A program made the position numbers and the translations under genes. The notes beneath the pieces are model-generated. The model worked only from the letters and a program-made list of their open reading frames with translations. It made no database searches and was not told the origin of the DNA. Source: Chloroflexota bacterium (GTDB lineage Bacteria > Chloroflexota > Dehalococcoidia > Tepidiformales > Tepidiformaceae). From it: a DNA stretch of 33,600 nucleotides. Positions 7,360-14,352 of the stretch are shown piece after piece; the stretch's first letter is position 1; every line of letters starts with the position of its first letter. The stretch covers positions 1-33,600 of the forward strand of contig CAUJEQ010000052.1 in NCBI GenBank assembly GCA_963169135.1. Direction: 5' to 3'.

Positions 7360-8307
7360 ATGGCCCCAAACCTCGCGGTCGACATCGCTCCCGGACAGAA
7401 AACCGGCCTGCTCCTGCGCAACCCGGTGATGCCGGCAAGCGGCACCTTCAGCTGGGGCCTTGAATTCGCCAAGCACTTCGATATCAGCCGTCTGGGCGCC
7501 GTCGTCTCGAAGGGCGTGACCATCGTTCCCCGTGGCGGTAACCAGCAACCGCGCGTCGCAGAGACCCCGGCGGGCATGCTCAACAGCATTGGCCTCCAGA
7601 ATATCGGTATCCACGACTGCATCACCGAGATGGCGCCGCTCTGGGCCCGCTGGGATGTCCCTGTCATCGTTAACATCGCCGGCGATTCCATCGAGGAGTT
7701 CGGCGAAATGGCGCGCATGCTCGACGGCGTCCCCGGCATCGTCGGCATCGAGCTGAACATCAGCTGTCCGAACGTGGACATCGGTGGCATCGAAATCGGT
7801 CAGAACGTTGAAGCCTCCGCTCGCGCAACCCGCGCGGCGGTGCGCAACACCGACCTCCCGGTCATCGTGAAGCTGACTCCCAACGTCACCGACCCGGTTG
7901 CACTGGCACTGGCCTGTGAGGCAGAAGGCGCCGCAGCCATCTGCGCAATCAACACGGTCCTCGGTCTCGCCATCGACACGAAGCGCCGCCGGGCCGTGCT
8001 CCCTCGCGCCCGTGGGGGGCTAAGCGGGCCTGCCATCAAGCCGATCGCCCTGCGCATCGTCTACGACGTCGCGAAGGCAGTCCGCATTCCGGTCATCGGC
8101 TGTGGGGGAATCTCCACCGGTGAGGACGCCATCGAGTTCCTGATGGCTGGAGCGACCGCGGTCCAGGTCGGGACAGCCACCTTTGCCAACCCGCGGGCAC
8201 TGCTCGATGTCCTCGAAGGCATGGAGGCATGGCTGACGCGCGAGGGATGCAGCGACGTGAACCAGGTCATTGGCTGCGCCCTCCCCGAGGATGTGCGGGC
8301 AGGCTGA
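7360..8307 (+). CDS. pyrD: Dihydroorotate dehydrogenase, class 1B catalytic subunit
   Basis: This FMN enzyme of the TIM-barrel fold oxidises dihydroorotate to orotate, the fourth step of pyrimidine synthesis. At 315 aa it is typical of class 1. Visible motifs are NPVMPASGTFSWG (21-33), GMLNSIGLQN (71-80), the active-site loop ELNISCPNVD (with the catalytic Cys expected of class 1B) and NTVLGLAID. Others are GGLSGPAIKPIALR, CGGISTGEDAIEF and the phosphate-binding AVQVGTATF. Class 1B enzymes normally work with a PyrK flavin/Fe-S subunit and use NAD; no pyrK is adjacent, so its partner must lie elsewhere. The gene stands alone between a terminator and a tRNA. The ATG lacks a ribosome-binding site, but a -10 element sits at leaderless distance. 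Confidence 0.93.
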   Translation: MAPNLAVDIAPGQKTGLLLRNPVMPASGTFSWGLEFAKHFDISRLGAVVSKGVTIVPRGGNQQPRVAETPAGMLNSIGLQNIGIHDCITEMAPLWARWDVPVIVNIAGDSIEEFGEMARMLDGVPGIVGIELNISCPNVDIGGIEIGQNVEASARATRAAVRNTDLPVIVKLTPNVTDPVALALACEAEGAAAICAINTVLGLAIDTKRRRAVLPRARGGLSGPAIKPIALRIVYDVAKAVRIPVIGCGGISTGEDAIEFLMAGATAVQVGTATFANPRALLDVLEGMEAWLTREGCSDVNQVIGCALPEDVRAG

Positions 8308-8481
8308 GCCAATCCTGGCCAGCATTCCCATCCGCAGATCGGTCGAGTCGTTCGAACTGGACGAGGCCAATCTCGCCCTTCGATCGGCTGTCGAACGGAC
8401 AGATTTCCGGCGCGGCGGTGCTTCGCAGCGGCAAAGCCTCAATCGCCCCTCCCCGCGAATGCCTGTACGCTTGAAGCACCT

Positions 8482-8558
8482 CGGGGTGTAGCTCAGCCTG
8501 GCAGAGTGCTTGGTTTGGGACCAAGAGGTCGCGCGTTCAAATCGCGCCACCCCGACCA
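8482..8558 (+). tRNA. tRNA-Pro (anticodon TGG)
   Basis: The 77-nt sequence folds as a cloverleaf. The acceptor arm is CGGGGTG/CACCCCG, the D arm begins GCTC, and the anticodon stem CTTGG/CCAAG encloses the loop TTTGGGA with anticodon TGG. The T arm is GCGCG-TTCAAAT-CGCGC, followed by discriminator A and an encoded CCA (8556-8558). It lies 174 nt after pyrD. A weak -10-like TACGCT lies about 10 nt before the 5' end. Confidence 0.96.
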
Positions 8559-8631
8559 TCTCCTTTTGCCCCGGGGTGCGCCCTGCCATACCATGGCGGT
8601 ATTCCTCCACGTCTCTACCGGGCAGCCCCAA

Positions 8632-9075
8632 ATGAGTGATGAATTCGGTGTCGACCTCGATGAGGTTTTCAAAGTCATCGATACCGCGGATGTTCTCGTC
8701 GTCCGCTTCCACCTGATCGATAAGCGCTTGCTGATCGACTTCCGGACGAAGGCAGGCGTCCTGCCCCTCGTCAAGATCGTGCCCCGCGCCGAGTCGGTTG
8801 AAGACCGCTTCCGTTCCATCAAGCGCCTGCGCCCCGAATTCGCCTTGCCCGATAAGGTCATGTCATTCCACTGGCCACGGTCCATGCCCGTGCTCCTCAC
8901 GAGCGGGGTCTGGCAGCACCTGGTCGACCGCGTCTCGGCGCTTGGCGACGACGACACGACCGAGACCTGCGGCCGGACGATGGAAGAACTGATGACGATG
9001 GAAAGGCGCGAAGTCTTCGGAGCCATCCGCGGGGCCGACCACTACCAGACCATCTGGGAGCGCCAGCGGGCATGA
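8632..9075 (+). CDS. Conserved-looking protein of unknown function (147 aa)
   Basis: I do not recognise a family. The 147-aa product is soluble, with no signal or membrane segment. It begins MSDEFGVDLDEVFKVIDTADVLVVRF, continues with RLLIDFRTKAGVLPLVKIVPRAESVEDRFRSIKRLRPEF and has a hydrophobic/aromatic middle (FHWPRSMPVLLTSGVWQHLVDRV). The C-terminus is acidic-to-charged (MEELMTMERREVFGAIRGADHYQTIWERQ). The composition looks like a real alpha/beta domain. ATG 8632 is chosen because the frame upstream runs into the tRNA; ATG 8593 is an in-frame alternative, and neither has a strong ribosome-binding site. Its stop overlaps the threonine aldolase start (ATGA), so the two are translationally coupled. 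Codon use matches its neighbours. Confidence 0.72.
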   Translation: MSDEFGVDLDEVFKVIDTADVLVVRFHLIDKRLLIDFRTKAGVLPLVKIVPRAESVEDRFRSIKRLRPEFALPDKVMSFHWPRSMPVLLTSGVWQHLVDRVSALGDDDTTETCGRTMEELMTMERREVFGAIRGADHYQTIWERQRA

Positions 9076-10109
9076 ACACCGTCATCGATCTCCGCAGCGA
9101 CACCGTCTCCAAACCGTCGGATGCGATGCGCCACGCTATGGCCAGCGCCGAGGTGGGCGACGACGTTTTCGGCGACGACCCGACGGTCCGCGTACTCGAG
9201 GAACGGGCGGCCGGGCTCCTGGGCAAGGAAGCCGCCCTTTTCGTTCCCAGTGGCACCATGGGCAACCTGCTCGCAGTGATGACTCACACGCGCCCCGGCG
9301 ATGAAATCCTCCTCGGCGACCAGAGCCACATTTTCCAGTACGAACTGGGCGGGGCGGCGCGGATCGCCAACGTCCTCACACGGCCGTTGACGAACAACGA
9401 CGCCGGCGCGATGGACCCGGCCGCAACTGCTACTGCCATCCGGCAGGAGAACCTCCATTCGCCGGGGACAACCCTCCTGTGTCTCGAAAACACGCACAAC
9501 CGCTGCGGCGGTGCCGCACTGCCGCTCACCGTCATGGACGAGCTGACTGCGGTAGCCGGAGAACGCAGGGTCGCCGTCCACCTGGACGGCGCACGCGTGT
9601 TCAACGCCGCGGCCGCGCTCGGCGTGCCAGTCGCACGTATCGCCCGGGACTGCGATTCCGTGTCGTTTTGCCTCTCCAAGGGTCTCGGGTGTCCCGTCGG
9701 GTCGCTGCTTTGTGGTCCGCGTGAGTTCGTCGACCGGGCGCGGCGCAACCGGAAGCTCCTGGGTGGCGGGATGCGCCAGGTAGGGATTCTCGCTGCCGCA
9801 GGGCTCTACGCGCTCGACCACAACATCACACGCCTCTCCGAAGACCACGCCAATGCCCGGGCACTTGCCGATGGCCTGCGTAAGCTCGCCCCCTTCCGGC
9901 CGAACGATCCAGCGACCAATATTGTCGTCGTCGACATTGCCCGGGGCCGCCTCCCGGATTGGCTCTCCGCATTCGAAGAGCAGGGCGTGCTTGGGGTCGC
10001 CTTCGGCCCGCAGCGCATGCGCCTTGTCACCCACATCAACATCACACGCGACGACGTCGACGAGGCACTCGCCCGGATCGCGTCGATCGCCGGAGCAGTC
10101 CCCGTTTGA
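9072..10109 (+). CDS. ltaE: Low-specificity L-threonine aldolase (PLP)
   Basis: This PLP enzyme cleaves L-threonine or L-allo-threonine to glycine and acetaldehyde in the cytoplasm, giving a non-SHMT source of glycine. The 345-aa length is normal. The opening IDLRSDTVSKPSDAMRHAM and the GDDVFGDDPTV block are diagnostic. FVPSGTMGNL (57-66) binds the cofactor phosphate, H86 in QSHIFQYE stacks on the ring, HLDGAR (170-175) supplies the Asp to the pyridine nitrogen, and FCLSKGLGCPVGS (199-211) carries the Schiff-base lysine K203. All catalytic residues are present. It overlaps the upstream unknown gene by ATGA and the following lipoprotein by TTGA, making a three-gene coupled unit. Confidence 0.93.
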   Translation: MNTVIDLRSDTVSKPSDAMRHAMASAEVGDDVFGDDPTVRVLEERAAGLLGKEAALFVPSGTMGNLLAVMTHTRPGDEILLGDQSHIFQYELGGAARIANVLTRPLTNNDAGAMDPAATATAIRQENLHSPGTTLLCLENTHNRCGGAALPLTVMDELTAVAGERRVAVHLDGARVFNAAAALGVPVARIARDCDSVSFCLSKGLGCPVGSLLCGPREFVDRARRNRKLLGGGMRQVGILAAAGLYALDHNITRLSEDHANARALADGLRKLAPFRPNDPATNIVVVDIARGRLPDWLSAFEEQGVLGVAFGPQRMRLVTHINITRDDVDEALARIASIAGAVPV

Positions 10110-10870
10110 TATCAGCTCGAATCGCTTCTCTGTTGCTGGCGGGATCGCTGGCAGTTGCCCTCTCCTCGTGTGCGGGGAGCAACGACCGACCGCTCACCAA
10201 AGTCTTTGTCTCGCCGCCGTGGACCGGCGACGAACGTAACGAATACAACCTGATCGATGAGGGCGGCGACCTCTACGGCACATGCGTACTTGAAACGGAT
10301 GTCGATGCCGAGCCCGGCAAGACCCGGTTGAGCCGGCTCTGCGCCAACGAACCGCGCTACCGCGATGATGGCACGGTACTTGTCGACTCGAAGACGCTCG
10401 TTCCTCTGGAGGCGGCGCGCGTCCGGACCGACGCGGAGAAGAACGAGCGGGTCGCGGCCCTCAGCGTGTACGAACCGCCGATCGTGAAGTTCATCTTCGA
10501 CGACAAGGGGAAGGTGCGCGAAACCGAACGCGACCTCCCTGAGCCGACGGAGACCAGCCCCGACCCCGGCTATTACGATGACGAGTCCCTGTTGTGGCTC
10601 GTCCGCGGCATGGACCTCCGCGAGGGCTACGAAGCGTCGTACCAGAACGTGAACGCGGGCACTGGCCAAACCTTCCCCGTCGACCTGAAGGTCGAAGGCC
10701 AGGAAACCGTCCGGGTTCCCGCTGGAGAGTTCAACGCGTGGAAGATCCGCATCCGGACGGCCTCGGTCACCCAGTTTGTCTGGGTCGAGGCCGAAGGATC
10801 CCGTCGCCTGGTTAAAGCCAGAATCGAAGGGATCGAAGATGTTATCTATGAGCTGACCGCTTCGAACTGA
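10106..10870 (+). CDS. Predicted secreted lipoprotein (254 aa)
   Basis: The protein opens with a short charged n-region, a hydrophobic stretch (IASLLLAGSLAVAL, 6-19) and a lipobox ending at Cys22 (LSSC), so it is probably lipidated and held on the outside of the membrane. The mature part has an extended beta-rich C-terminus (FPVDLKVEGQETVRVPAGEFNAWKIRIRT, then TQFVWVEAEGSRRLVKARIEG). It recalls DUF3108-like or LolA-fold proteins, which bind lipids, but I cannot assign it firmly. The TTG start at 10106 overlaps the threonine aldolase stop by 4 nt and has GGAG about 10 nt ahead. A longer upstream frame exists, but only this start gives a proper signal peptide. Confidence 0.75.
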   Translation: MISARIASLLLAGSLAVALSSCAGSNDRPLTKVFVSPPWTGDERNEYNLIDEGGDLYGTCVLETDVDAEPGKTRLSRLCANEPRYRDDGTVLVDSKTLVPLEAARVRTDAEKNERVAALSVYEPPIVKFIFDDKGKVRETERDLPEPTETSPDPGYYDDESLLWLVRGMDLREGYEASYQNVNAGTGQTFPVDLKVEGQETVRVPAGEFNAWKIRIRTASVTQFVWVEAEGSRRLVKARIEGIEDVIYELTASN

Positions 10871-11021
10871 CCTAACCACATCGCCGATGAAACGAGGGCG
10901 GAACGAAGGCGTATGCTGGCCGGAACCAGGCTTCTCCCGCCTCCGGAGGGGCCGACTGCCGGCTCTTGCCGCAACCGCACCGAAGTTCTCGACCTTTATG
11001 TTCCAGGGGGCCCGAAATTGC

Positions 11022-11050
11022 TTGACACCACCTTCCAGCGTCACGAAGAT
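11022..11050 (+). promoter_or_regulatory. Promoter candidate for the response-regulator gene
   Basis: A perfect TTGACA (11022-11027) lies 17 bp before GAAGAT (11045-11050, 3/6). Transcription would begin near 11057 with a leader of about 33 nt. The -10 is poor, so activation by a bound protein is possible. The rest of the 219-bp gap 10871-11089 shows only a short CCTCCGGAGG palindrome. Confidence 0.4.
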
Positions 11051-11089
11051 GCTCCAACGTCACCCCGAACCACATCTCACGGACGCAGC

Positions 11090-11764
11090 ATGACATCCGT
11101 TTTCGTCATTAGTCGCGAGCCTCGCATGCGGACAGCAGTCACGGAGTACCTCCGCGAGCGGGGATATGACACCGCGACTGCCTCGAACTACGACAACGCC
11201 ATGCTCCATCTCGCCGACTATCGCCACGACGCGATCGTGACGGACGTCCAGGGTCTCCCGCGGGATGAAGAAGGGGCCAACTTCATCCAGTTCAACCAGT
11301 GGCTCGCGAGTACCTACCGAACCACTCCGCCGACGATGGTGTACCTCCTTCACAAAGGCGCGCGCCGCCCGCACTTCCGCATCGAGGGAGCGGTCATCAA
11401 GAAACCGTTCCCGATCGAGGCACTCGGCGAAGCACTCCGGGAGCGCATCGGCCACCCCCGGCGCGACGGCCACGACCCGGGTATTGACCTCGACCTCGCC
11501 TCCAACACGCTGCGAAGCGGGGATCGCCAGGCGCACCTCACCAATATCGAGGCCACCCTGCTGGCGTACCTGATGGAACACCAGGGAGAGATCCTCCACC
11601 CGCGCGAACTGCTGGTGGATGTCTGGCAGTACCACGACGCGGCGGGGGCGAGTACCCTGGTCCGCGCTCACGTGAGCAACCTGCGCCGCAAGCTCCGCGA
11701 CGTGCTCGGTTCGGCTGACTACATCCAGACCATTCGCGGCAAGGGCTACCGGTTCACCGCCTGA
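11090..11764 (+). CDS. OmpR/PhoB-type response regulator with degenerate receiver
   Basis: This is a 224-aa DNA-binding regulator. The C-terminal winged helix (about 131-224) is standard for the OmpR/PhoB family: TNIEATLLAYLMEHQGEILHPRELLVDVWQY, then STLVRAHVSNLRRKLRDVLG and the wing IQTIRGKGYRFTA. The N-terminal receiver keeps a candidate phosphate-accepting Asp52 (AIVTDVQG) and the Lys of VIKKPFP. The paired acidic residues that bind Mg in normal receivers (usually DD near residue 8) are replaced by Ser-Arg in VFVISREPR. Phosphorylation may therefore be weak or absent. No histidine kinase is nearby, so it is an orphan. The start ATG at 11090 follows a TTGACA promoter candidate; a longer frame upstream carries no receiver-like sequence. 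The LLM oxidoreductase starts 33 nt downstream and may be co-transcribed. Confidence 0.85.
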   Translation: MTSVFVISREPRMRTAVTEYLRERGYDTATASNYDNAMLHLADYRHDAIVTDVQGLPRDEEGANFIQFNQWLASTYRTTPPTMVYLLHKGARRPHFRIEGAVIKKPFPIEALGEALRERIGHPRRDGHDPGIDLDLASNTLRSGDRQAHLTNIEATLLAYLMEHQGEILHPRELLVDVWQYHDAAGASTLVRAHVSNLRRKLRDVLGSADYIQTIRGKGYRFTA

Positions 11765-11797
11765 GTTCGCACCCTAACCTCAGCGCGGAGAGACGCC

Positions 11798-12838
11798 ATG
11801 AAACTCGGCATCAACATCGGCTACTCCGGGGCCAGCCTCCACATCCCGATGGACCTGGTACTCCGGGTAGAGGCAATGGGCTACGACTCCGTCTGGACCG
11901 CTGAAGCCTATGGCTCCGATGCTGTGACGCCACTCGCCTACCTCGCGGCGAAGACTACCCGCATCAAGCTCGGCACAGCCATCCTGCAAATTCCCGCCCG
12001 CACGCCGGCGATGTGCGCGATGACCATGTCGACGCTCGATGCGCTTTCGGGTGGCCGGGTGCTCGTGGGTCTCGGCCTGAGCGGCCCCCAGGTTGTCGAA
12101 GGCTGGCATGGCGTGCCCTACGGCAAGCCGGCGGCCCGGACGCGCGAGTACGTCGAGATCCTGCGCAAGATCTGGGCACGTGACGAGCCCGTGAGCTACC
12201 AGGGCCAGGAGTACCAGCTGCCATACACTGGCCCCGGCGCCACCGGGCTCGGAAAGCCGCTGAAAAGCATCCTCCATGGTCGGCAGCTGCCCGTGTACCT
12301 GGCCACGATGGGGCCGGTGAACATCCGGACGACCGCTGAACTTGCCGATGGCTGGCTCCCGATCTGGTTCTCTCCGAAGCGCATGAGCCTCTTCCGGCCG
12401 CATCTCGAGGACGGCTTCGCCCGTGCCGGAGGCGGAAAGTCCTGGACGGACTTCGACATCGCCGCCGGTTGCACCGTCGCCATCGGCGACGACGTGAAGT
12501 CACTCCTCGCGATGCAGAAGCCGCACCTTGCCCTCTACATGGGCGGCATGGGCGCCAGAGAGAAGAACTTCCACAACGAGATGGCCATCAAGTACGGCTA
12601 TGGCGAGGCCGCCGCGCGCATCCAGGAACTCTACCTGGCCGGCCGGAAACAGGAAGCCGCGGACGCTGTCCCGGATGAGCTCTGTGACGAGATGTCCCTG
12701 GTTGGCCCCGTGGAACGCATCAAGGAGCGCTACCGGGCGTGGGAAGACGCCGGCGTGACCACTATGCTCGTGCAGGCGCGCCAGCCCGAGGCGCTCGAAC
12801 TGATGGCGGACATTGCCGGCTCAGGGTCCTCGTCGTAG
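11798..12838 (+). CDS. LLM-class F420-dependent (luciferase-like) oxidoreductase
   Basis: This 346-aa TIM-barrel flavin-type oxidoreductase opens with MKLGINIGYSGASLHIPMDLVLRVEAMGYDSVWTAE in short segments typical of F420-using LLM enzymes. It continues with RIKLGTAILQIPARTPAMCAMT (55-76) and LDALSGGRVLVGLGLSGPQVVEGWHG (80-105). The pattern TAILQ-PARTP and GLSGPQVVEGWHG is that of the mycobacterial-style F420 branch rather than FMN monooxygenases. The substrate is not predictable; alcohols, ketones or fatty-acid-like compounds are usual. GGAG lies about 9 nt before the ATG. The gene ends 3 bp from the convergent SDR. Presence of F420 chemistry fits Chloroflexota, but F420 synthesis genes are not in the window. 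Confidence 0.85.
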   Translation: MKLGINIGYSGASLHIPMDLVLRVEAMGYDSVWTAEAYGSDAVTPLAYLAAKTTRIKLGTAILQIPARTPAMCAMTMSTLDALSGGRVLVGLGLSGPQVVEGWHGVPYGKPAARTREYVEILRKIWARDEPVSYQGQEYQLPYTGPGATGLGKPLKSILHGRQLPVYLATMGPVNIRTTAELADGWLPIWFSPKRMSLFRPHLEDGFARAGGGKSWTDFDIAAGCTVAIGDDVKSLLAMQKPHLALYMGGMGAREKNFHNEMAIKYGYGEAAARIQELYLAGRKQEAADAVPDELCDEMSLVGPVERIKERYRAWEDAGVTTMLVQARQPEALELMADIAGSGSSS

Positions 12839-12841
12839 GCA

Positions 12842-13693
12842 CTATCCCGGCTTCTGGTGGCCCGGGCTCGACTCCCACATTGGCGGAAGCTGGTGGTAGC
12901 CGCCCCCTGCAGTCCAACCACCATCAACGTAGAGGATGTGTCCGGTGACGAACTTCGCCGCGTCCGACGCGAGATAGACGACCGCCCCCTCGAGGTCCTC
13001 CGGCTGCCCCAGCCGGCCCATCGGTGTCCGCGAAATGGCATGGTCGCGCGTGGCGGGGGTCGTCTCGAACACCTGGTCCATCAGCTCCGTACCGTCGAAG
13101 TACGACGGAGCGATGGCGTTCACGCGGATACCTTCCCGCGCGTACTCCAATGCCAGGACCCGCGTGAGCGCATCAACGCCGCCCTTCGCCGCGTGGTACG
13201 AAGCGGCCCGGAACTCGCTCCCCACCCGGCCGAGGATCGAGCTGATGTTGATGATGCTGCCGCCCGAGTCCTGCTCGATCATCTGCCGGCCGGCGAGACG
13301 GCACCCGTTGATGGTCGCCAGCAGGTCGAGCTCGACGATAGAGCGCATCCGCTTGAAGCTGCCGAGGTCGTGCCGCATGCCAGAGCGGTCCGTATACCCG
13401 GCGTTGTTCACCAGGATGTCGAGCCGTCCGTATTCTGCGACGACTTTCTCGAAGAGCCCCTCGAACTGTGCTTCGTCGGTGATGTCGGCCGCGATCGCTG
13501 TCGAACGGCCGCCAAACCCTCGCGCCATCGCGGCAGTCTGGTCGATACGTTCTTGGCGCCGGGCGGTGACGACGACGTTCGCCCCAGCCCGCGCGAGCCC
13601 CCGGGCGAACGCAACGCCGAGCCCGCTCGATGCCCCGGTGACGAGGGCAACCTTGCCATCGAGGTTGAATAGCTTGATGAACTCCGGGTCCAC
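12842..13693 (-). CDS. Short-chain dehydrogenase/reductase (classical SDR)
   Basis: This Rossmann-fold NAD(P)-dependent oxidoreductase is 283 aa from the GTG start. Motifs are TGASSGLG (19-26) for the dinucleotide, NNAG (96-99), the catalytic Ser near 152 (NISSILG) and Y166-x-x-x-K170 in YHAAK. The C-terminal block GRLGQPEDLEGAVVYLASDAAKFVTGHILYVDGGW is split here as family-typical. The Arg-rich segment after the first beta-alpha pair (TARRQERI) suggests NADP. The GTG at 13691-13693 is chosen because GGGAGG lies 5 nt upstream; an in-frame upstream extension of 16 codons has no family similarity. It follows the guanylate kinase gene by 59 bp on the same strand. The substrate is unknown; gluconate-5-dehydrogenase-like SDRs look similar. 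Confidence 0.88.
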   Translation of the reverse strand: MDPEFIKLFNLDGKVALVTGASSGLGVAFARGLARAGANVVVTARRQERIDQTAAMARGFGGRSTAIAADITDEAQFEGLFEKVVAEYGRLDILVNNAGYTDRSGMRHDLGSFKRMRSIVELDLLATINGCRLAGRQMIEQDSGGSIINISSILGRVGSEFRAASYHAAKGGVDALTRVLALEYAREGIRVNAIAPSYFDGTELMDQVFETTPATRDHAISRTPMGRLGQPEDLEGAVVYLASDAAKFVTGHILYVDGGWTAGGGYHQLPPMWESSPGHQKPG

Positions 13694-13752
13694 ATGGACC
13701 TCCCGTCGGGGTGTGGCCGGAATGCTACCGGCGGGGCACATGCCCGCACCAG

Positions 13753-14352
13753 TCAGGAAAGGAGGCGAGCCGCCGTCCGCCGTCGCTTCCGCTTTTCGGC
13801 CCGGATGATCCGCTCGATCTCGTCGACTGTCTCTTCGAGCTGGCCGTGGCGGTTGTAGACGACATAATCGTTGTTCTCGATATCCGCCAGCTCTTCTTCG
13901 ATCTCTCCGATTCGGCGTGCCAGTGCGGCCGCATCTTCGCTGCCCCGGGATGCGAGCCGGGTGCGAAGGGATTCACGGTCTTCGGCCATCAGGAAGATGA
14001 AGATCGCGCCGTCGAGGCGCTCTCGCCAGGTGCGCGCCCCCTGGACATCAGTCCGGATGATGACATCGCGGCCATCGCGAAGCGGCTGCTCAACTTCGCG
14101 GCGTTCCAGTCCCTTGTAGTCGTCGTACACGCGGGCCCACTCGGCAAACTCTCCGGTGCGGATCTTGTCTTCGAACTCGGTTTCCGAAACGAAGTGGTAA
14201 TGATTCCCGTCCTCTTCGTTGGGTCGCGGGAGGCGGCTGGTAGTGCTGGTGGCGCGGTGGATGCCCGTGCGCTCGCGCAGCCGGTCGATGACAGCATCTT
14301 TGCCGACGCCGGACGGACCGTGGAGGACGATGACCAGTGGGCGCGCGTTCAC
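13753..14352 (-). CDS. gmk: Guanylate kinase family protein
   Basis: This 199-aa P-loop kinase is predicted to phosphorylate GMP to GDP. It has the Walker A GPSGVGKD (12-19), STTSRLPRPNEEDGNHYHFV (36-55) with the two GMP-binding arginines, GEFAEWARV (67-75) and TDVQGAR (101-107). The canonical GNYYGT loop that holds GMP reads DDYKGLER here (77-84). The GMP-contacting second Tyr and the Thr/Ser are replaced by Lys and Leu, which leaves some doubt about substrate. The C-terminus is strongly basic. The ATG overlaps the aroA stop by 4 nt (ATGA), so gmk is translated from the aroA message. It could be a divergent housekeeping enzyme or a paralogue with a changed substrate. Confidence 0.85.
   Translation of the reverse strand: MNARPLVIVLHGPSGVGKDAVIDRLRERTGIHRATSTTSRLPRPNEEDGNHYHFVSETEFEDKIRTGEFAEWARVYDDYKGLERREVEQPLRDGRDVIIRTDVQGARTWRERLDGAIFIFLMAEDRESLRTRLASRGSEDAAALARRIGEIEEELADIENNDYVVYNRHGQLEETVDEIERIIRAEKRKRRRTAARLLS

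Noticed and set aside
8506-8631. Longer N-terminus for the 147-aa protein
   Set aside because: The extended frame runs through the tRNA-Pro and shows no protein-like conservation.
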